This document shows, piece after piece, positions 50,043-59,212 of a DNA stretch of 64,000 nt (positions are counted from its first letter, which is position 1; each line of letters opens with the position of its first letter). Source of the DNA: Thermohalobaculum sp038534135 (GTDB taxonomy: Bacteria > Pseudomonadota > Alphaproteobacteria > Rhodobacterales > Rhodobacteraceae); contig JBCAXJ010000003.1 of assembly GCA_038534135.1 (NCBI GenBank), positions 73,995 to 137,994 of the forward strand. Direction: 5' to 3'. Position numbers and translations under genes: made by a program. The notes under the pieces are model-generated. The model was not told the DNA's origin. It made no database searches and saw only the letters and a list, made by a program, of their open reading frames with translations.

Positions 50043-51794
50043 ATGGCTTTTCGGACAGTCTCGTTGGCATCTGGCGCGGTGTTTGCGTTGATTTCGGCTT
50101 TCGTGCCGGTATCGGCGTCCGCGCAGGGGATCGCGGGGTCGTACCTGTCGGCCCGCCAGGCCGAAGCGCGCGGAGATATTGCGGAAGCCGCGCGGCTTTA
50201 CTCAGAGACGCTGGCGCGGGACTCGCAGAACGACGTGATCATGGAGCGGACCATGATCCACCAGATTGCGGCGGGCCTGGTGCCAGACGGGATCGCGCTT
50301 GCGCGCCGGTACGAAGCCATCAAGCCCGGCCACCACCTTGGCGTGCTGGCGCTGGCGGCGGATGCCTTCCGCAAGAAAGACCCGGATGCAGCAATCGAAA
50401 CGCTCGAGTCCGGCAGCACCTTTGTCGGCCAGGTCATGGCAGCGTGGGCGGATTATGGTCTCGGAGAGCTGGATGCGGCGCGCGCGAGGCTGCTTGAGCT
50501 CGAAACCACGGAGGACAACGGCCGCCCGGGGCAGATCGTAGCCGCGTATCACCTTGGCTTGCTCGAAGCGGCTGCGGGTGATGACAGTGCGGCGGTGCTG
50601 GCCTATGAACGCACGATGGATCTCGCGAATGGTGGGACATTGCGTCTTGCCGAATTGAGAGCCCGGGCTCTCACGCGCCTCGGCCGTCGCGACGAAGCGT
50701 TGGCTGTGATCAATGAAAGACTGGCGTCGACCTACGGCAACATTGGCCTTTCGCTCGTCGCCGAGCGGATAGAGTCGGGCGAAACGCTTCCCGTGCTCGT
50801 GGACGCCGCCGAGAAAGGCGCCGCCGAGGTGCTGTTTGGCGTGTCAGGTCTTCTGGCACGCGGGCGGAACCGATTGATTGCCTTGGCTTATTCGCGTCTC
50901 GCCGTGCACCTGCATGGTGATCTGACCGAAGCGAAACTGCTGATCGCGCAGATCCTGGATCAGGACGAGCAGTACGATCTGGCGGTGGCCGCCTACGCCG
51001 CGATCCCGGATACCTCGCCCGAGGCTCTGAATGCCCGGATCGGCAAGGCCGAGGCGATGCAGGCCGCCGGTCGCGTGGACGAAGCTGTCGAGGCGATGCG
51101 CGCGACGATCACCTCTTATCCCGATGCGATCGAGGCGCATACGGCTTTGGGAGACATGCTCCGGCGGGAAAGCCGCTTCGATGAAGCCAGCACGGCCTAT
51201 GACGGCGCCGTGAAACTGCTGCCAAGCATCGAAACGCACCATTGGGCATTGTTCTATCAGCGTGGCATCACGTTCGAACGCTCAAAGGAATGGGACAAGG
51301 CCGAGGCCGATTTCCGCAAGGCGTTGGAACTGCGGCCGGAACAGCCGGACGTTCTGAACTATCTTGGCTATTCCCTGGTTGAATTTGGCCTGAAGCTGGA
51401 TGAAGCCGAGGAGATGATCGAGAAGGCGGTCGAGCAACGGCCCGATGATGGTTACATCGTCGACTCTCTTGGGTGGGTGCTCTATCGGTTCGGCGAGTTC
51501 GAGCGCGCCGTCGAACATCTGGAACGCGCCGTCGAGTTGCGCCCGGTTGATCCCGTGATCAACGATCACTTCGGAGATGCGCTCTGGATGGTTGGCCGCA
51601 AGATCGAGGCAGAGTTCCAGTGGAAGCGGGCTTTATCGTTCGAGCCTGAAGACAAGGATGCGGAACGGATCCGCCGGAAACTTGATGTTGGGCTCAACGT
51701 CGTTCTGGACGAAGAGAAGGAACTCGGCCTGCCGGGGATCATCGGCCGCAATGGCACGGACAACGCCGGAGATGCGAAGAAGGATGGTGGCTGA
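50043..51794 (+). CDS. Exported tetratricopeptide-repeat protein
   Basis: This 583-residue protein has a signal peptide (VFALISAFVPVSASAQG) and many TPR units, clearest in the second half (GKAEAMQAAGRVDEAVEAMR, AEADFRKALELRPEQPDVLN, SLGWVLYRFGEFERAVEHLE). It should be periplasmic or attached to the outer membrane and act as a scaffold. ATG 50043 is chosen since the signal peptide follows; ATG 50010 is in frame. It overlaps ispE by 11 bases, an order common near ispE in Rhodobacterales. Confidence 0.85.
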   Translation: MAFRTVSLASGAVFALISAFVPVSASAQGIAGSYLSARQAEARGDIAEAARLYSETLARDSQNDVIMERTMIHQIAAGLVPDGIALARRYEAIKPGHHLGVLALAADAFRKKDPDAAIETLESGSTFVGQVMAAWADYGLGELDAARARLLELETTEDNGRPGQIVAAYHLGLLEAAAGDDSAAVLAYERTMDLANGGTLRLAELRARALTRLGRRDEALAVINERLASTYGNIGLSLVAERIESGETLPVLVDAAEKGAAEVLFGVSGLLARGRNRLIALAYSRLAVHLHGDLTEAKLLIAQILDQDEQYDLAVAAYAAIPDTSPEALNARIGKAEAMQAAGRVDEAVEAMRATITSYPDAIEAHTALGDMLRRESRFDEASTAYDGAVKLLPSIETHHWALFYQRGITFERSKEWDKAEADFRKALELRPEQPDVLNYLGYSLVEFGLKLDEAEEMIEKAVEQRPDDGYIVDSLGWVLYRFGEFERAVEHLERAVELRPVDPVINDHFGDALWMVGRKIEAEFQWKRALSFEPEDKDAERIRRKLDVGLNVVLDEEKELGLPGIIGRNGTDNAGDAKKDGG

Positions 51795-52647
51795 GCCAGG
51801 TACTGTCCGGGAAAGCGCTCCAGCCAAGGTCAATCTCTATCTGCACCTCTGCGGACAGCGCGCGGACGGATATCATCTTCTCGAGTCTTTGGCCGTCTTT
51901 CCGGATGTCGGAGACGTTCTGCATGCGGCACCCGCCGATACGCTCAGCCTGACGATTTGCGGACCTTGTGCCGAGGGATTGAGCACCGGAGAGGACAATC
52001 TGGTCTTGCAGGCCGCGCGCGGCCTTGCCCGCAGCCGTGGCAAAGACGCAGGAGCGGCACTTCATCTGGAAAAGCACTTGCCGGTGGCTTCAGGCATTGG
52101 TGGCGGGTCCAGCGATGCCGCCGCGGCCTTGCGAGCACTCTGTCGTCTGTGGGACTGCACTGGGCCCAAGGATCTTGCAGTGTCGCTGGGCGCGGACGTT
52201 CCCGTCTGCCTGGAAGCGTCGAGGCCAACCTTGATGCGGGGGATTGGAGACCGGCTTTCGTCCGTCCCGGCCCTACCGGCCATGGCCATCGTGCTCGTCA
52301 ATCCGCGCGAGGAAGTGCCAACCGGTGCGGTGTTCGCGGGCGTCGAGGATCGAAGCCCGCCGCCGGGCCCAAGAATTCCGGCGTCAGGATTCGCGACGTT
52401 CGGGGGTTTTGCAGACTGGCTCCGGCAGCAACGCAATGATCTGCAACCGTCGGCCGAGCGCATCTGCCCGGCGATCTCTCGTGTTCTTTCAGGATTGAGC
52501 GAGGCGCCAGTCGCCAGAATGTCTGGGTCCGGCGCCACGTGTTTTGGTCTGTTCCCGGATCTTGATGAGGCCGAGCGTGCAGCCAGGACCATTCAACGTG
52601 CTTACCCGAACTGGTGGGTTGTGGCGGCAGACGTTCCAGGACACTGA
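51784..52647 (+). CDS. ispE: 4-diphosphocytidyl-2-C-methyl-D-erythritol kinase
   Basis: This 287-residue GHMP kinase performs the fourth step of the MEP isoprenoid pathway. Visible motifs are the N-terminal APAKVNLYLHLCGQRADGYH, the ATP loop PVASGIGGGSSDAAAALRAL and the C-terminal MSGSGATCFGLF. These are specific to IspE. ATG 51784 starts inside the end of the TPR gene. The polyprenyl diphosphate synthase gene that uses pathway products is 1.3 kb downstream on the other strand. Confidence 0.95.
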   Translation: MVAEPGTVRESAPAKVNLYLHLCGQRADGYHLLESLAVFPDVGDVLHAAPADTLSLTICGPCAEGLSTGEDNLVLQAARGLARSRGKDAGAALHLEKHLPVASGIGGGSSDAAAALRALCRLWDCTGPKDLAVSLGADVPVCLEASRPTLMRGIGDRLSSVPALPAMAIVLVNPREEVPTGAVFAGVEDRSPPPGPRIPASGFATFGGFADWLRQQRNDLQPSAERICPAISRVLSGLSEAPVARMSGSGATCFGLFPDLDEAERAARTIQRAYPNWWVVAADVPGH

Positions 52648-52675
52648 ACCTCTGCCGCGTTTTCATGTGCATGTG

Positions 52676-53269
52676 TCACACAGCGTTTGCACCAAACCCC
52701 TGGACACGCGCGATCCACTGATCGATCAGGCCAGGCTTTGGCTGGCTTGCTCCAGAGAAGTGGGTGATCCGCGCTGGTTTTATGCCGACAAAGCCCAGGA
52801 TCTGGTCGCGAAGCTGCCGCAGCATGGCATTGTGATAGATCCAGCGCATGAACCAGCCCGGTGTGTCCGAGGTCATGATCACGCGGCCTGTCCGGCCCGA
52901 TAGCATCGGTGTCGGCATCCCCATCCAGTCCAACTCGCGGGTCGAGAATGCACGGCCGGGTAGCAGGACACGATCGAACAACCCTTTCAGCTTGGCGGGC
53001 AATCCGCCCCACCACATCGGTGTGGTCAGGACCATGTGTTCACTCCAGGTGATGTCGTCGATCACCTGCTCCAGCCCGGGCTCCAGCGGCTTTATCGTCC
53101 GATAGCCGCCAAACTCGAAGTCCGGATCAAAGCTCAGATCATGCAGATGGGTCAGCCTCACCTCGTGTCCGGCGGCGCGGGCTGCGTTGGCATAGTTTTC
53201 CGCCAGCGTGCGGTTCAGGGACGTCTCGCCGGGGTGGCCGTTCAGGATAAAGATGCGTTTCGGTGTCAT
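52676..53269 (-). CDS. Flavodoxin-fold NAD(P)H:quinone oxidoreductase
   Basis: This 197-residue protein has the KefF/MdaB/NQO-type start RIFILNGHPGETSLNRTLAE, the flavin-site TTPMWWGGLPAKLKGLFDRV, and IKPARITHFSGA. It probably reduces quinones by two electrons in the cytoplasm. ATG 53269 follows GGAGG. It diverges from a TetR gene, and three copies of a TTGAC-type operator lie between them, so it is almost certainly the regulated target. Confidence 0.88.
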   Translation of the reverse strand: MTPKRIFILNGHPGETSLNRTLAENYANAARAAGHEVRLTHLHDLSFDPDFEFGGYRTIKPLEPGLEQVIDDITWSEHMVLTTPMWWGGLPAKLKGLFDRVLLPGRAFSTRELDWMGMPTPMLSGRTGRVIMTSDTPGWFMRWIYHNAMLRQLRDQILGFVGIKPARITHFSGASQPKPGLIDQWIARVQGFGANAV

Positions 53270-53285
53270 CGGTGCCTCCATTAAT

Positions 53286-53351
53286 TTGACCGTGGTCAAT
53301 TTAGTAGCGATGATTCTGCCCGTGGTCAATATAAAAATTGACTGCGGTCAA
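53286..53351. promoter_or_regulatory. Three operator-like sites between quinone reductase and TetR gene
   Basis: TTGACCGTGGTCAA (53286-53299) is a perfect palindrome. TTGACTGCGGTCAA (53338-53351) has the same arms, and CTGCCCGTGGTCAA (53316-53329) keeps one half. All lie in the 100-base divergent region and should be TetR binding sites controlling both genes. Confidence 0.7.
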
Positions 53352-53371
53352 AATTTTTGCAAGAACGCCCC

Positions 53372-53953
53372 ATGGCCAGAGCTGTTCAGAAACGCACGTT
53401 GGAGACTCGTGCACGGCTGATTGCCGCGGCCGAGGAGATCATTGGCGAATGCGGTTACGAGGCGCTGCGCGTCGAAGAAGTCGTCCTGCGCGCGGGCACA
53501 GCTAAGGGGACGTTCTTCGCCCATTTTCGGGACAAAGACGTGTTGATGGACCGGATCATCGGCGCACGCATAGATCAGCACCTCGATGCGCTCGAGGAGG
53601 TACCGGTCCCGCAGACGCCCGAGGAGATGGCGGAAGCCTTAATGCCGTTGTGCGCCTTCATGACGTGCGAGCGCTATGTGTACGACCTGATCCTGCGGTA
53701 TTCTGGTGCGGCGTCGGTCGAAGAAATCGGGCCGATTGCAACAACGTTCGGCCGGATGGTCGAGATCCTCGAGCGCTGGTTGTCGGTCGACCCGCCCCGC
53801 CAGGACATCCCGCCGGATTTACAGGCCGAGGGTGTCCACGCCTTCATGCTTCAAGCCATGTCGGTTAACTTCTGTGCATTGCACAACTCAACCTCTGTGC
53901 GAGATCGCCTTGTGCCGTATCTGCGCGCGTGGTTGTGTCCTCGACCAGCCTGA
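53372..53953 (+). CDS. TetR-family transcriptional repressor
   Basis: This 193-residue regulator has the N-terminal HTH (TRARLIAAAEEIIGECGYEA, LRAGTAKGTFFAHFRDKDVL) and a helical ligand domain. It diverges from the quinone reductase gene and its start is 20 bases from the third operator-like repeat, so autoregulation is likely. ATG 53372 is used; ATG 53357 (MQERP) is also in frame. Likely inducers are quinones or electrophiles, by analogy only. Confidence 0.88.
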   Translation: MARAVQKRTLETRARLIAAAEEIIGECGYEALRVEEVVLRAGTAKGTFFAHFRDKDVLMDRIIGARIDQHLDALEEVPVPQTPEEMAEALMPLCAFMTCERYVYDLILRYSGAASVEEIGPIATTFGRMVEILERWLSVDPPRQDIPPDLQAEGVHAFMLQAMSVNFCALHNSTSVRDRLVPYLRAWLCPRPA

Positions 53954-53974
53954 GGCCCACTGAGAAGCTGGGAT

Positions 53975-54985
53975 CTAGCTGTCCCGATCGACGACGAACT
54001 GTGCGACGTCGCGCAAGGCCGACAGCAAGGGCGAGTCGTCGAACACCGCCATCGCTGCATTCGCCATCGCGATTTCGGTACGCGCCTGTTCCAACGTCTC
54101 TGCGAGTGCGCCGGTCTCGCGCACCAGTGACAACGCGCGTGGAAGATCTTCATCCTGCCAGTTGCCCTTGCCGACGGCACGCTCCCAGAACGTTCTGTCA
54201 TCGGCCGAGCCGCGTGAGTAGGCGAGGATAACCGGCATGGTAACCTTGCCTTCGCGGAAATCGTCGCCGGTGTTCTTGCCCAGTGCCTCGGCCGATCCGC
54301 CATAGTCGAGGTAATCGTCCGACAACTGGAATGCCGTGCCGAGTGCGTTGCCATAGGTCGCCAAGGCGGCAATCTTGTCCTCCGAGGCACCGGCGATCAC
54401 GCCGCCAACCTCCGCTGCCGCTCGGAACAAGGCCGCGGTCTTGCCATTGATCACCTGGCGATAGCGCGTCTCGTCCGTTGTCAGATCATGCGCGGTGGTC
54501 AGTTGCAGAACCTCGCCCTCGGCGATGATCGCCGACGCGGTGGACAGAATGTCCAGCACCCTGAGAGAGCCCGTCTCGACCATCAACTGGAACGCGCGAC
54601 TGAAAAGGTAGTCGCCAACCAGAACGCTGGATTTATTGTCCCACAGGATGTTGGCGGTCGTTCGTCCGCGCCGTTGAGCGCTCTCGTCCACGACATCATC
54701 GTGCAGCAGCGTCGCCGTATGGATGAATTCGACCGTCGCGGCCAGCTTGACGTGATCGCTGCCTGTGTAGCCGCACAATTGGCTGGCTGCCAGGGTCAGG
54801 ATCGGACGCAACCGCTTGCCGCCCGCCTCGATCAGATGTGCCGAGATCGCCGGGATCCGTGGTGCGTGCTCGGACGACATCCGCTCGCGGATCAGATCGT
54901 TCACGACATTCAGATCCGCGCCGACCAGATCCACCAACCGAACGAACGGTTCCGTCACATCTGCCTTGCGGGCGGGGTCCGCCAT
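53975..54985 (-). CDS. Long-chain polyprenyl (octa/decaprenyl) diphosphate synthase
   Basis: This 336-residue prenyltransferase makes the ubiquinone side chain. The first Asp-rich motif is LLHDDVVDES, with small residues just before it (FIHTA) that leave room for long chains. The second is FQLSDDYLDYGG. GGKRLRP and GKTAALF are also present. Alphaproteobacteria usually make Q10, so decaprenyl is the likely product. ATG 54985 follows GGAGAA; a GTG lies one codon upstream. It is divergent from the DUF2007 gene. Confidence 0.92.
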   Translation of the reverse strand: MADPARKADVTEPFVRLVDLVGADLNVVNDLIRERMSSEHAPRIPAISAHLIEAGGKRLRPILTLAASQLCGYTGSDHVKLAATVEFIHTATLLHDDVVDESAQRRGRTTANILWDNKSSVLVGDYLFSRAFQLMVETGSLRVLDILSTASAIIAEGEVLQLTTAHDLTTDETRYRQVINGKTAALFRAAAEVGGVIAGASEDKIAALATYGNALGTAFQLSDDYLDYGGSAEALGKNTGDDFREGKVTMPVILAYSRGSADDRTFWERAVGKGNWQDEDLPRALSLVRETGALAETLEQARTEIAMANAAMAVFDDSPLLSALRDVAQFVVDRDS

Positions 54986-55033
54986 CACGTTCTCCTATCG
55001 ACGGCGGTTGGGCGATCGCCTATGTGTCGGCCC

Positions 55034-55264
55034 ATGGAAGAACTTCTGCGCACGAACGATCCGACTCTCATTCCTTACGCGACGGCCTTGCTCAAGGCCG
55101 AGGATATAGAGTGCTTTCCTCTCGACATAAATATGTCGGTGCTGGAAGGGTCGATTGGCGTATTGCCGCGCCGACTGATGGTGCACGCTGACGATCTGGC
55201 CCGGGCGCGGATGATCCTGCGTGCGAACGGAGTCGAATATTACGAGCGCGAGGGTTGGATTTGA
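55034..55264 (+). CDS. DUF2007 (putative signal-transducing) protein
   Basis: This 76-residue protein matches DUF2007: LLRTNDPTLIPYATALLKAE, IGVLPRRLMVHADDLARARM and LRANGVEYYE. It has a ferredoxin-like fold and unknown role. ATG 55034 is the first sensible start. The next gene begins at its stop (TTGA overlap), so the two are coupled. Confidence 0.88.
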   Translation: MEELLRTNDPTLIPYATALLKAEDIECFPLDINMSVLEGSIGVLPRRLMVHADDLARARMILRANGVEYYEREGWI

Positions 55265-56016
55265 TCGCCGAGATCGAGACGGTTGATCATGGATTTCTCG
55301 ACGGGCGCCTCCGAATTTTGCAACCGCGAGACGGATACCGCGCGGCGACCGATCCGGTGTTGATGGCAGCGGCGATGCCAGTGAAAGCTGGTGCGCATGT
55401 GCTGGATGTCGGATGCGGTGTCGGAACGGCAGCACTTTGCCTGGGTCACCGGGTCACGGACCTCGATCTTCATGGGATCGAGATTCAACCGGACTATGCA
55501 GCGCTCGCGCGCGAGAACGCCCACCGGTGCGGCCAGAAAATCGAAGTACATCAGAGCGATGTGACTGACCTGCCCGACAGTGTTCGCCACGCAAGCTTCG
55601 ATGCCGTGATGACGAACCCACCGTGGCACGAAGCGCTGTCCGTTGCGTCGCGGAACCCGGGTCGTGACACTGCGAATCGAATGGCGAAGATATCGCTGAC
55701 CGATTGGATCGCGGCTGCGTCGTCCCGCGTGAAGTCCGGTGGGTGGTTCGTGATCATCCAACGCGCCACGGCGCTACCTGAAATCCTCGCAGCCCTGAGC
55801 CCGAAGATGGGTGATATCGCTGTTCTACCTTTGCAAGCGAGAACGGACCGCGATGCTGGGCGTGTCATCGTCAAGGCGCGGAAATCGGCGCGTGGACCGT
55901 TCCGGCTCGCCCCGCCCCTTGTCCTGCACAGCGGTCCGTCGCATGTTCAGGATAGAGACGACTTTTCCCCGGCCGCCCGCGCAATTCTGCGTGACGGCGC
56001 TGCCTTGGACTTCTGA
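55261..56016 (+). CDS. SAM-dependent methyltransferase, TrmN6-like
   Basis: This 251-residue methyltransferase has the SAM loop HVLDVGCGVGTAALCLGH and the catalytic NPPW motif (FDAVMTNPPWHEALS) typical of N6-adenine methyltransferases. The first part (FLDGRLRILQPRDGYRAATD) matches tRNA1(Val) A37 methyltransferase-type proteins, so tRNA is a likely substrate. The start is a TTG (55261, or 55255), as no ATG or GTG suits. It overlaps the DUF2007 stop. Confidence 0.85.
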   Translation: MIAEIETVDHGFLDGRLRILQPRDGYRAATDPVLMAAAMPVKAGAHVLDVGCGVGTAALCLGHRVTDLDLHGIEIQPDYAALARENAHRCGQKIEVHQSDVTDLPDSVRHASFDAVMTNPPWHEALSVASRNPGRDTANRMAKISLTDWIAAASSRVKSGGWFVIIQRATALPEILAALSPKMGDIAVLPLQARTDRDAGRVIVKARKSARGPFRLAPPLVLHSGPSHVQDRDDFSPAARAILRDGAALDF

Positions 56017-56027
56017 CAGGAGCTTGA

Positions 56028-57203
56028 ATGCAACCGATCCCCAACTCCATCGCGGCTATGCAGCCGGAACTCACCGAATGGCGCCGCGATTTTCACAAGC
56101 ATCCCGAGCTTGGCTACGAGGAGACCCGGACCTCGGGGATCATCGCAGAGAAACTGCAAAACTGGGGCCTGGACGCGGTCGAGACTGGCATCGGCAAGAC
56201 GGGTGTCGTCGGCGTGCTGCACGGTAAGAACGGCCCGGGCCGGGCGATCCTGCTTCGTACCGACATCGATGCGTTGCCGATGCCGGAGGAAAACGAATCC
56301 GAACACGCCTCGGTCTACGATGGCAAGATGCACGCCTGCGGTCACGACGGTCATCTGACGATGCTGCTGGGTGCCGCCAAGCACATGGCCGAGACGCGGA
56401 ATTTTGATGGCACGGTCTACTTCTGTTTCCAGCCCGCCGAGGAAGGTGGCGCCGGCGCCCAGGCAATGATCGAGGACGGATTGTTCGAGAGGTTCCCGGC
56501 CGAGGAAGTCTATGGAATGCACAACTGGCCAGGAACGAAAGCTGGCACGTTCGCCGTGCGCCCCGGCCCCGTCATGGCCTCGGCGGACGAGTTCAACATC
56601 GTGGTGCGCGGTCAGGGCGGACACGCCGCCCAGCCCCACACGGCCCGAGATCCAATCGTGGCGGGCGCCCAGATCGTCAACGCGCTGCAAACGATCGTCT
56701 CGCGCAAGGTCGATCCGCTGAAGCCCGCCGTTCTGTCCGTGACCAAGTTTCAGGCGGGCACGGCGCACAACATCATCCCTGACGAGGCTCTGATCGCAGG
56801 CACCATGCGCAGCTTCCACGAGGAGGTTGCCGATCAGATCATCGAGGAGATGAAACAGATCTGCCAGCAGATTTCGACTGCGATGGGTGTGACTGCAACC
56901 CTCGAGACATCAGAAATTGCTTATCCCGCGACGGTGAACGACGAGGCTCTGTCCGAGTTTTCGAAGAACGTGCTGATCGATCTGGTCGGTGAAGACAATG
57001 TCGAGCTCGATCGTCCGCCGACGATGGGTGGCGAAGACTTCGCCTTCATGGCGCGTGCCAAACCTGGCAGCTTTGTCTTCATCGGGACGGGCGAGGACGT
57101 CGCCCCGCTCCATACAACAAAGTACGACTTCAACGATGAAATCTCGCCACTGGGCGTGGCCTATTGGACAAAACTCGTCGAAACAGCATTGCCAGCAGCC
57201 TGA
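56028..57203 (+). CDS. M20 family amidohydrolase (hippurate/N-acyl-amino-acid hydrolase type)
   Basis: This 391-residue zinc hydrolase has RRDFHKHPELGYEE, the metal-site MHACGHDGHLTML, the catalytic Glu pair in CFQPAEEGGAGA, and the C-terminal PTMGGEDFAFM. The pattern suits hippurate hydrolases or N-acetyl/amide hydrolases. Its exact substrate is unknown. It begins 11 bases after the methyltransferase gene. Confidence 0.9.
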   Translation: MQPIPNSIAAMQPELTEWRRDFHKHPELGYEETRTSGIIAEKLQNWGLDAVETGIGKTGVVGVLHGKNGPGRAILLRTDIDALPMPEENESEHASVYDGKMHACGHDGHLTMLLGAAKHMAETRNFDGTVYFCFQPAEEGGAGAQAMIEDGLFERFPAEEVYGMHNWPGTKAGTFAVRPGPVMASADEFNIVVRGQGGHAAQPHTARDPIVAGAQIVNALQTIVSRKVDPLKPAVLSVTKFQAGTAHNIIPDEALIAGTMRSFHEEVADQIIEEMKQICQQISTAMGVTATLETSEIAYPATVNDEALSEFSKNVLIDLVGEDNVELDRPPTMGGEDFAFMARAKPGSFVFIGTGEDVAPLHTTKYDFNDEISPLGVAYWTKLVETALPAA

Positions 57204-57307
57204 TTGCTGGTAACCTTCCGTTAACAACTGTCATGGCCAAATGGCGGCCGAGTGTCAGAGGAACCAGATACCGAGAGATCCAAAGCTGAAACCAAAGGAG
57301 GATATCC

Positions 57308-57478
57308 ATGAACGTTTCACCGCATCTTGAAACCCTGCGCACAAGGCACGCCGCGCTGGAAACCGAGATCCGAGACGAAGAGCGCCGACCAAGCGCGGAT
57401 AGCCTGGAATTAGCCTCTCTGAAACGCCGGAAACTTCAGCTTAAGGAAGAGATCGAACGGCTATCAGCCCAACACTGA
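57308..57478 (+). CDS. YdcH/DUF465 family small protein
   Basis: This 56-residue protein (MNVSPHLETLRTRHAALETE at the start, then LASLKRRKLQLKEEIERL) is a short coiled-coil of the YdcH/DUF465 type found widely in alphaproteobacteria. GGAGGATATCC precedes its ATG, a strong Shine-Dalgarno. A terminator-like hairpin follows about 27 bases after the stop. Confidence 0.88.
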   Translation: MNVSPHLETLRTRHAALETEIRDEERRPSADSLELASLKRRKLQLKEEIERLSAQH

Positions 57479-57504
57479 TCGTTCCAAGACCAACTTCTCA
57501 CGTT

Positions 57505-57537
57505 CGCCGGGGCTCTTTGAGCGCCGGCGTTTTCGTT
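57505..57537 (+). terminator. Rho-independent terminator after ydcH-like gene
   Basis: CGCCGG-G-GCTC TTT GAGC-G-CCGGCG forms a stem with one G/G mismatch, followed by TTTTCGTTT. It closes the plus-strand ydcH-like transcript. The lactonase gene approaching from the other side ends at 57555. Confidence 0.75.
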
Positions 57538-57554
57538 TGAGTACCGTTGGTGCG

Positions 57555-58523
57555 CTATCCGCCTTTCACGCCGGGGACATTGACGTAAAGCGCATAGACC
57601 GATTGGCTTGCCGCCATGAACAATCGGCTGTTCGCGCGGCCACCGAAGCACAGGTTGGCGCAACGTTCGGGCAATACGATTCGACCGATCGGTGTCCCGT
57701 CCGGCGCGAAAACCATCACGCCATCCAGGTCGGGATCGCCCATCCCCCAGCCGCACCAAAGGTTGCCGTCGACATCGCAGCGCATGCCATCCGGTGTTCC
57801 GGGTCCGGCATCGATCAGGATGCGCTTGTTGGCGATGCTCCGCCCGTTCTCGGTCACGTCATAGGCCAGGATCTTGCGGTTCGGGACACCGCGCGATTCG
57901 ACGACGTAAAGGATTTGCTCGTCGGGCGAGAAGCAGAGCCCGTTCGGTCCGAGAACGTCGTCGGCCAGCATGGTCAATTCGTCGGTCTCCGGATCGAGGC
58001 GGTAGACGTTTGCGCTGACTTGAGGTTCGGACCTGTGGCCCTCGTAATTGCCGAGAATGCCGAAAACCGGATCGGTGAACCAGATCGTACCATCCGATTT
58101 CACGATGATGTCGTTGGGAGAGTTCAGCTGCTTGCCGTCGAAACTGTCGGCCAGAACCGTAACCGTGCCGTCGTACTCCGTGCGAGTGATCCGCCGCCCG
58201 CCATGCTCACAACTGACGAGCCGTCCCTGCCGGTCGCGGGTGTGCCCGTTTGCGAAGTTTGATGGCTTACGGAACTCGCCAACGGCCCCGGTGGCCTCGT
58301 CCCAGCGCATGATGCGATTGTTCGGGATGTCGCTCCACAGCAGATAGCGCCCATCGCCGAACCAGACTGGCCCCTCGGTCCAACGGAAACCAGTCGCCAG
58401 TCTCTCCACGCCCGCCAGTGGCAAGCGGTAAGCATCGAAACGCGGATCCAACGATTGCACGGCGGGGTCGGGATAGCGCGTCGTCGGGCGCCAGCCGTCG
58501 GGGAAGAGGTCTTTCGACGACAT
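57555..58523 (-). CDS. SMP-30/gluconolactonase family protein
   Basis: This 322-residue beta-propeller lactonase has the metal-site Glu in FRWTEGPVWFGDGRYLLWSD, NSPNDIIVKSDGTIWFTDP, LGPNGLCFSPDEQILYV, and DGMRCDVDGNLWCGWG. It hydrolyses sugar lactones or similar esters. AAAGGAG precedes ATG 58523. Confidence 0.9.
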   Translation of the reverse strand: MSSKDLFPDGWRPTTRYPDPAVQSLDPRFDAYRLPLAGVERLATGFRWTEGPVWFGDGRYLLWSDIPNNRIMRWDEATGAVGEFRKPSNFANGHTRDRQGRLVSCEHGGRRITRTEYDGTVTVLADSFDGKQLNSPNDIIVKSDGTIWFTDPVFGILGNYEGHRSEPQVSANVYRLDPETDELTMLADDVLGPNGLCFSPDEQILYVVESRGVPNRKILAYDVTENGRSIANKRILIDAGPGTPDGMRCDVDGNLWCGWGMGDPDLDGVMVFAPDGTPIGRIVLPERCANLCFGGRANSRLFMAASQSVYALYVNVPGVKGG

Positions 58524-58558
58524 GTCGAACTCCTTTCAAAACGATTGTGTGGCGTGCA

Positions 58559-59212
58559 TCAGCGGCCGGTCTTCCGAAACACGGCGAGCAGAATAACCGT
58601 ATCCGCATGATCGTGATCGGCATCTTCGAAACAGTCGATCTTGCGAAACCGGACCGGTTCGATCACGCCATCGGCAACCAAACCGGCAAAGGCTGATCCG
58701 AACGCCGCCGAGTCGAACACCTGCGCATTGATGCCCAGGACAAAAAACGCCCCAGGTGCTGCGATGCGCATCAATTCGGGCAGGCACACCGGACCGACAT
58801 GGCCATGGGTAAAGACACCGGCAGAGATCATGGCGCCGTAGCGCGCATCGGGAATGCTCAGCTTCTGCGTGAGGTCTGCCTGAATACGATTGCGATACAG
58901 GCCCTTGCCGCCCGCAACATCCAGCATCTCCTGGCTGATATCGATCGCGTCGACGGTCAACCCCGGCAGGTGTTCCGCAACCAAACCCGTGCCTGCACCG
59001 ACATCCACGATCTCAGGCGTGGCGCCGCCCAGTTCCTCAAGCAGAACCGCTGCGATGTTGCGCGGATAGGCATAGCCCATCGTCTCGGCATATCCGCTGT
59101 CATAGCTGTCGGCCCAATCCCGGTAGAGCGCGACCGAGTCCTCGGGCGTCTTCAGCGCATAGGCACGTTCGATCGAGGTTTCTTCGGGCACCGGATCAAC
59201 CCTCGTATCCAT
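58559..59212 (-). CDS. Class I SAM-dependent methyltransferase
   Basis: This 217-residue protein has LYRDWADSYDSGYAETMGYA, the SAM motif EIVDVGAGTGLVAEHL, then VDAIDISQEML and MISAGVFTHGHVG. The group includes small-molecule methyltransferases, and nothing fixes its substrate. Its start overlaps the stop of the DUF1330 gene upstream by 17 bases, so they are coupled. Confidence 0.83.
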   Translation of the reverse strand: MDTRVDPVPEETSIERAYALKTPEDSVALYRDWADSYDSGYAETMGYAYPRNIAAVLLEELGGATPEIVDVGAGTGLVAEHLPGLTVDAIDISQEMLDVAGGKGLYRNRIQADLTQKLSIPDARYGAMISAGVFTHGHVGPVCLPELMRIAAPGAFFVLGINAQVFDSAAFGSAFAGLVADGVIEPVRFRKIDCFEDADHDHADTVILLAVFRKTGR

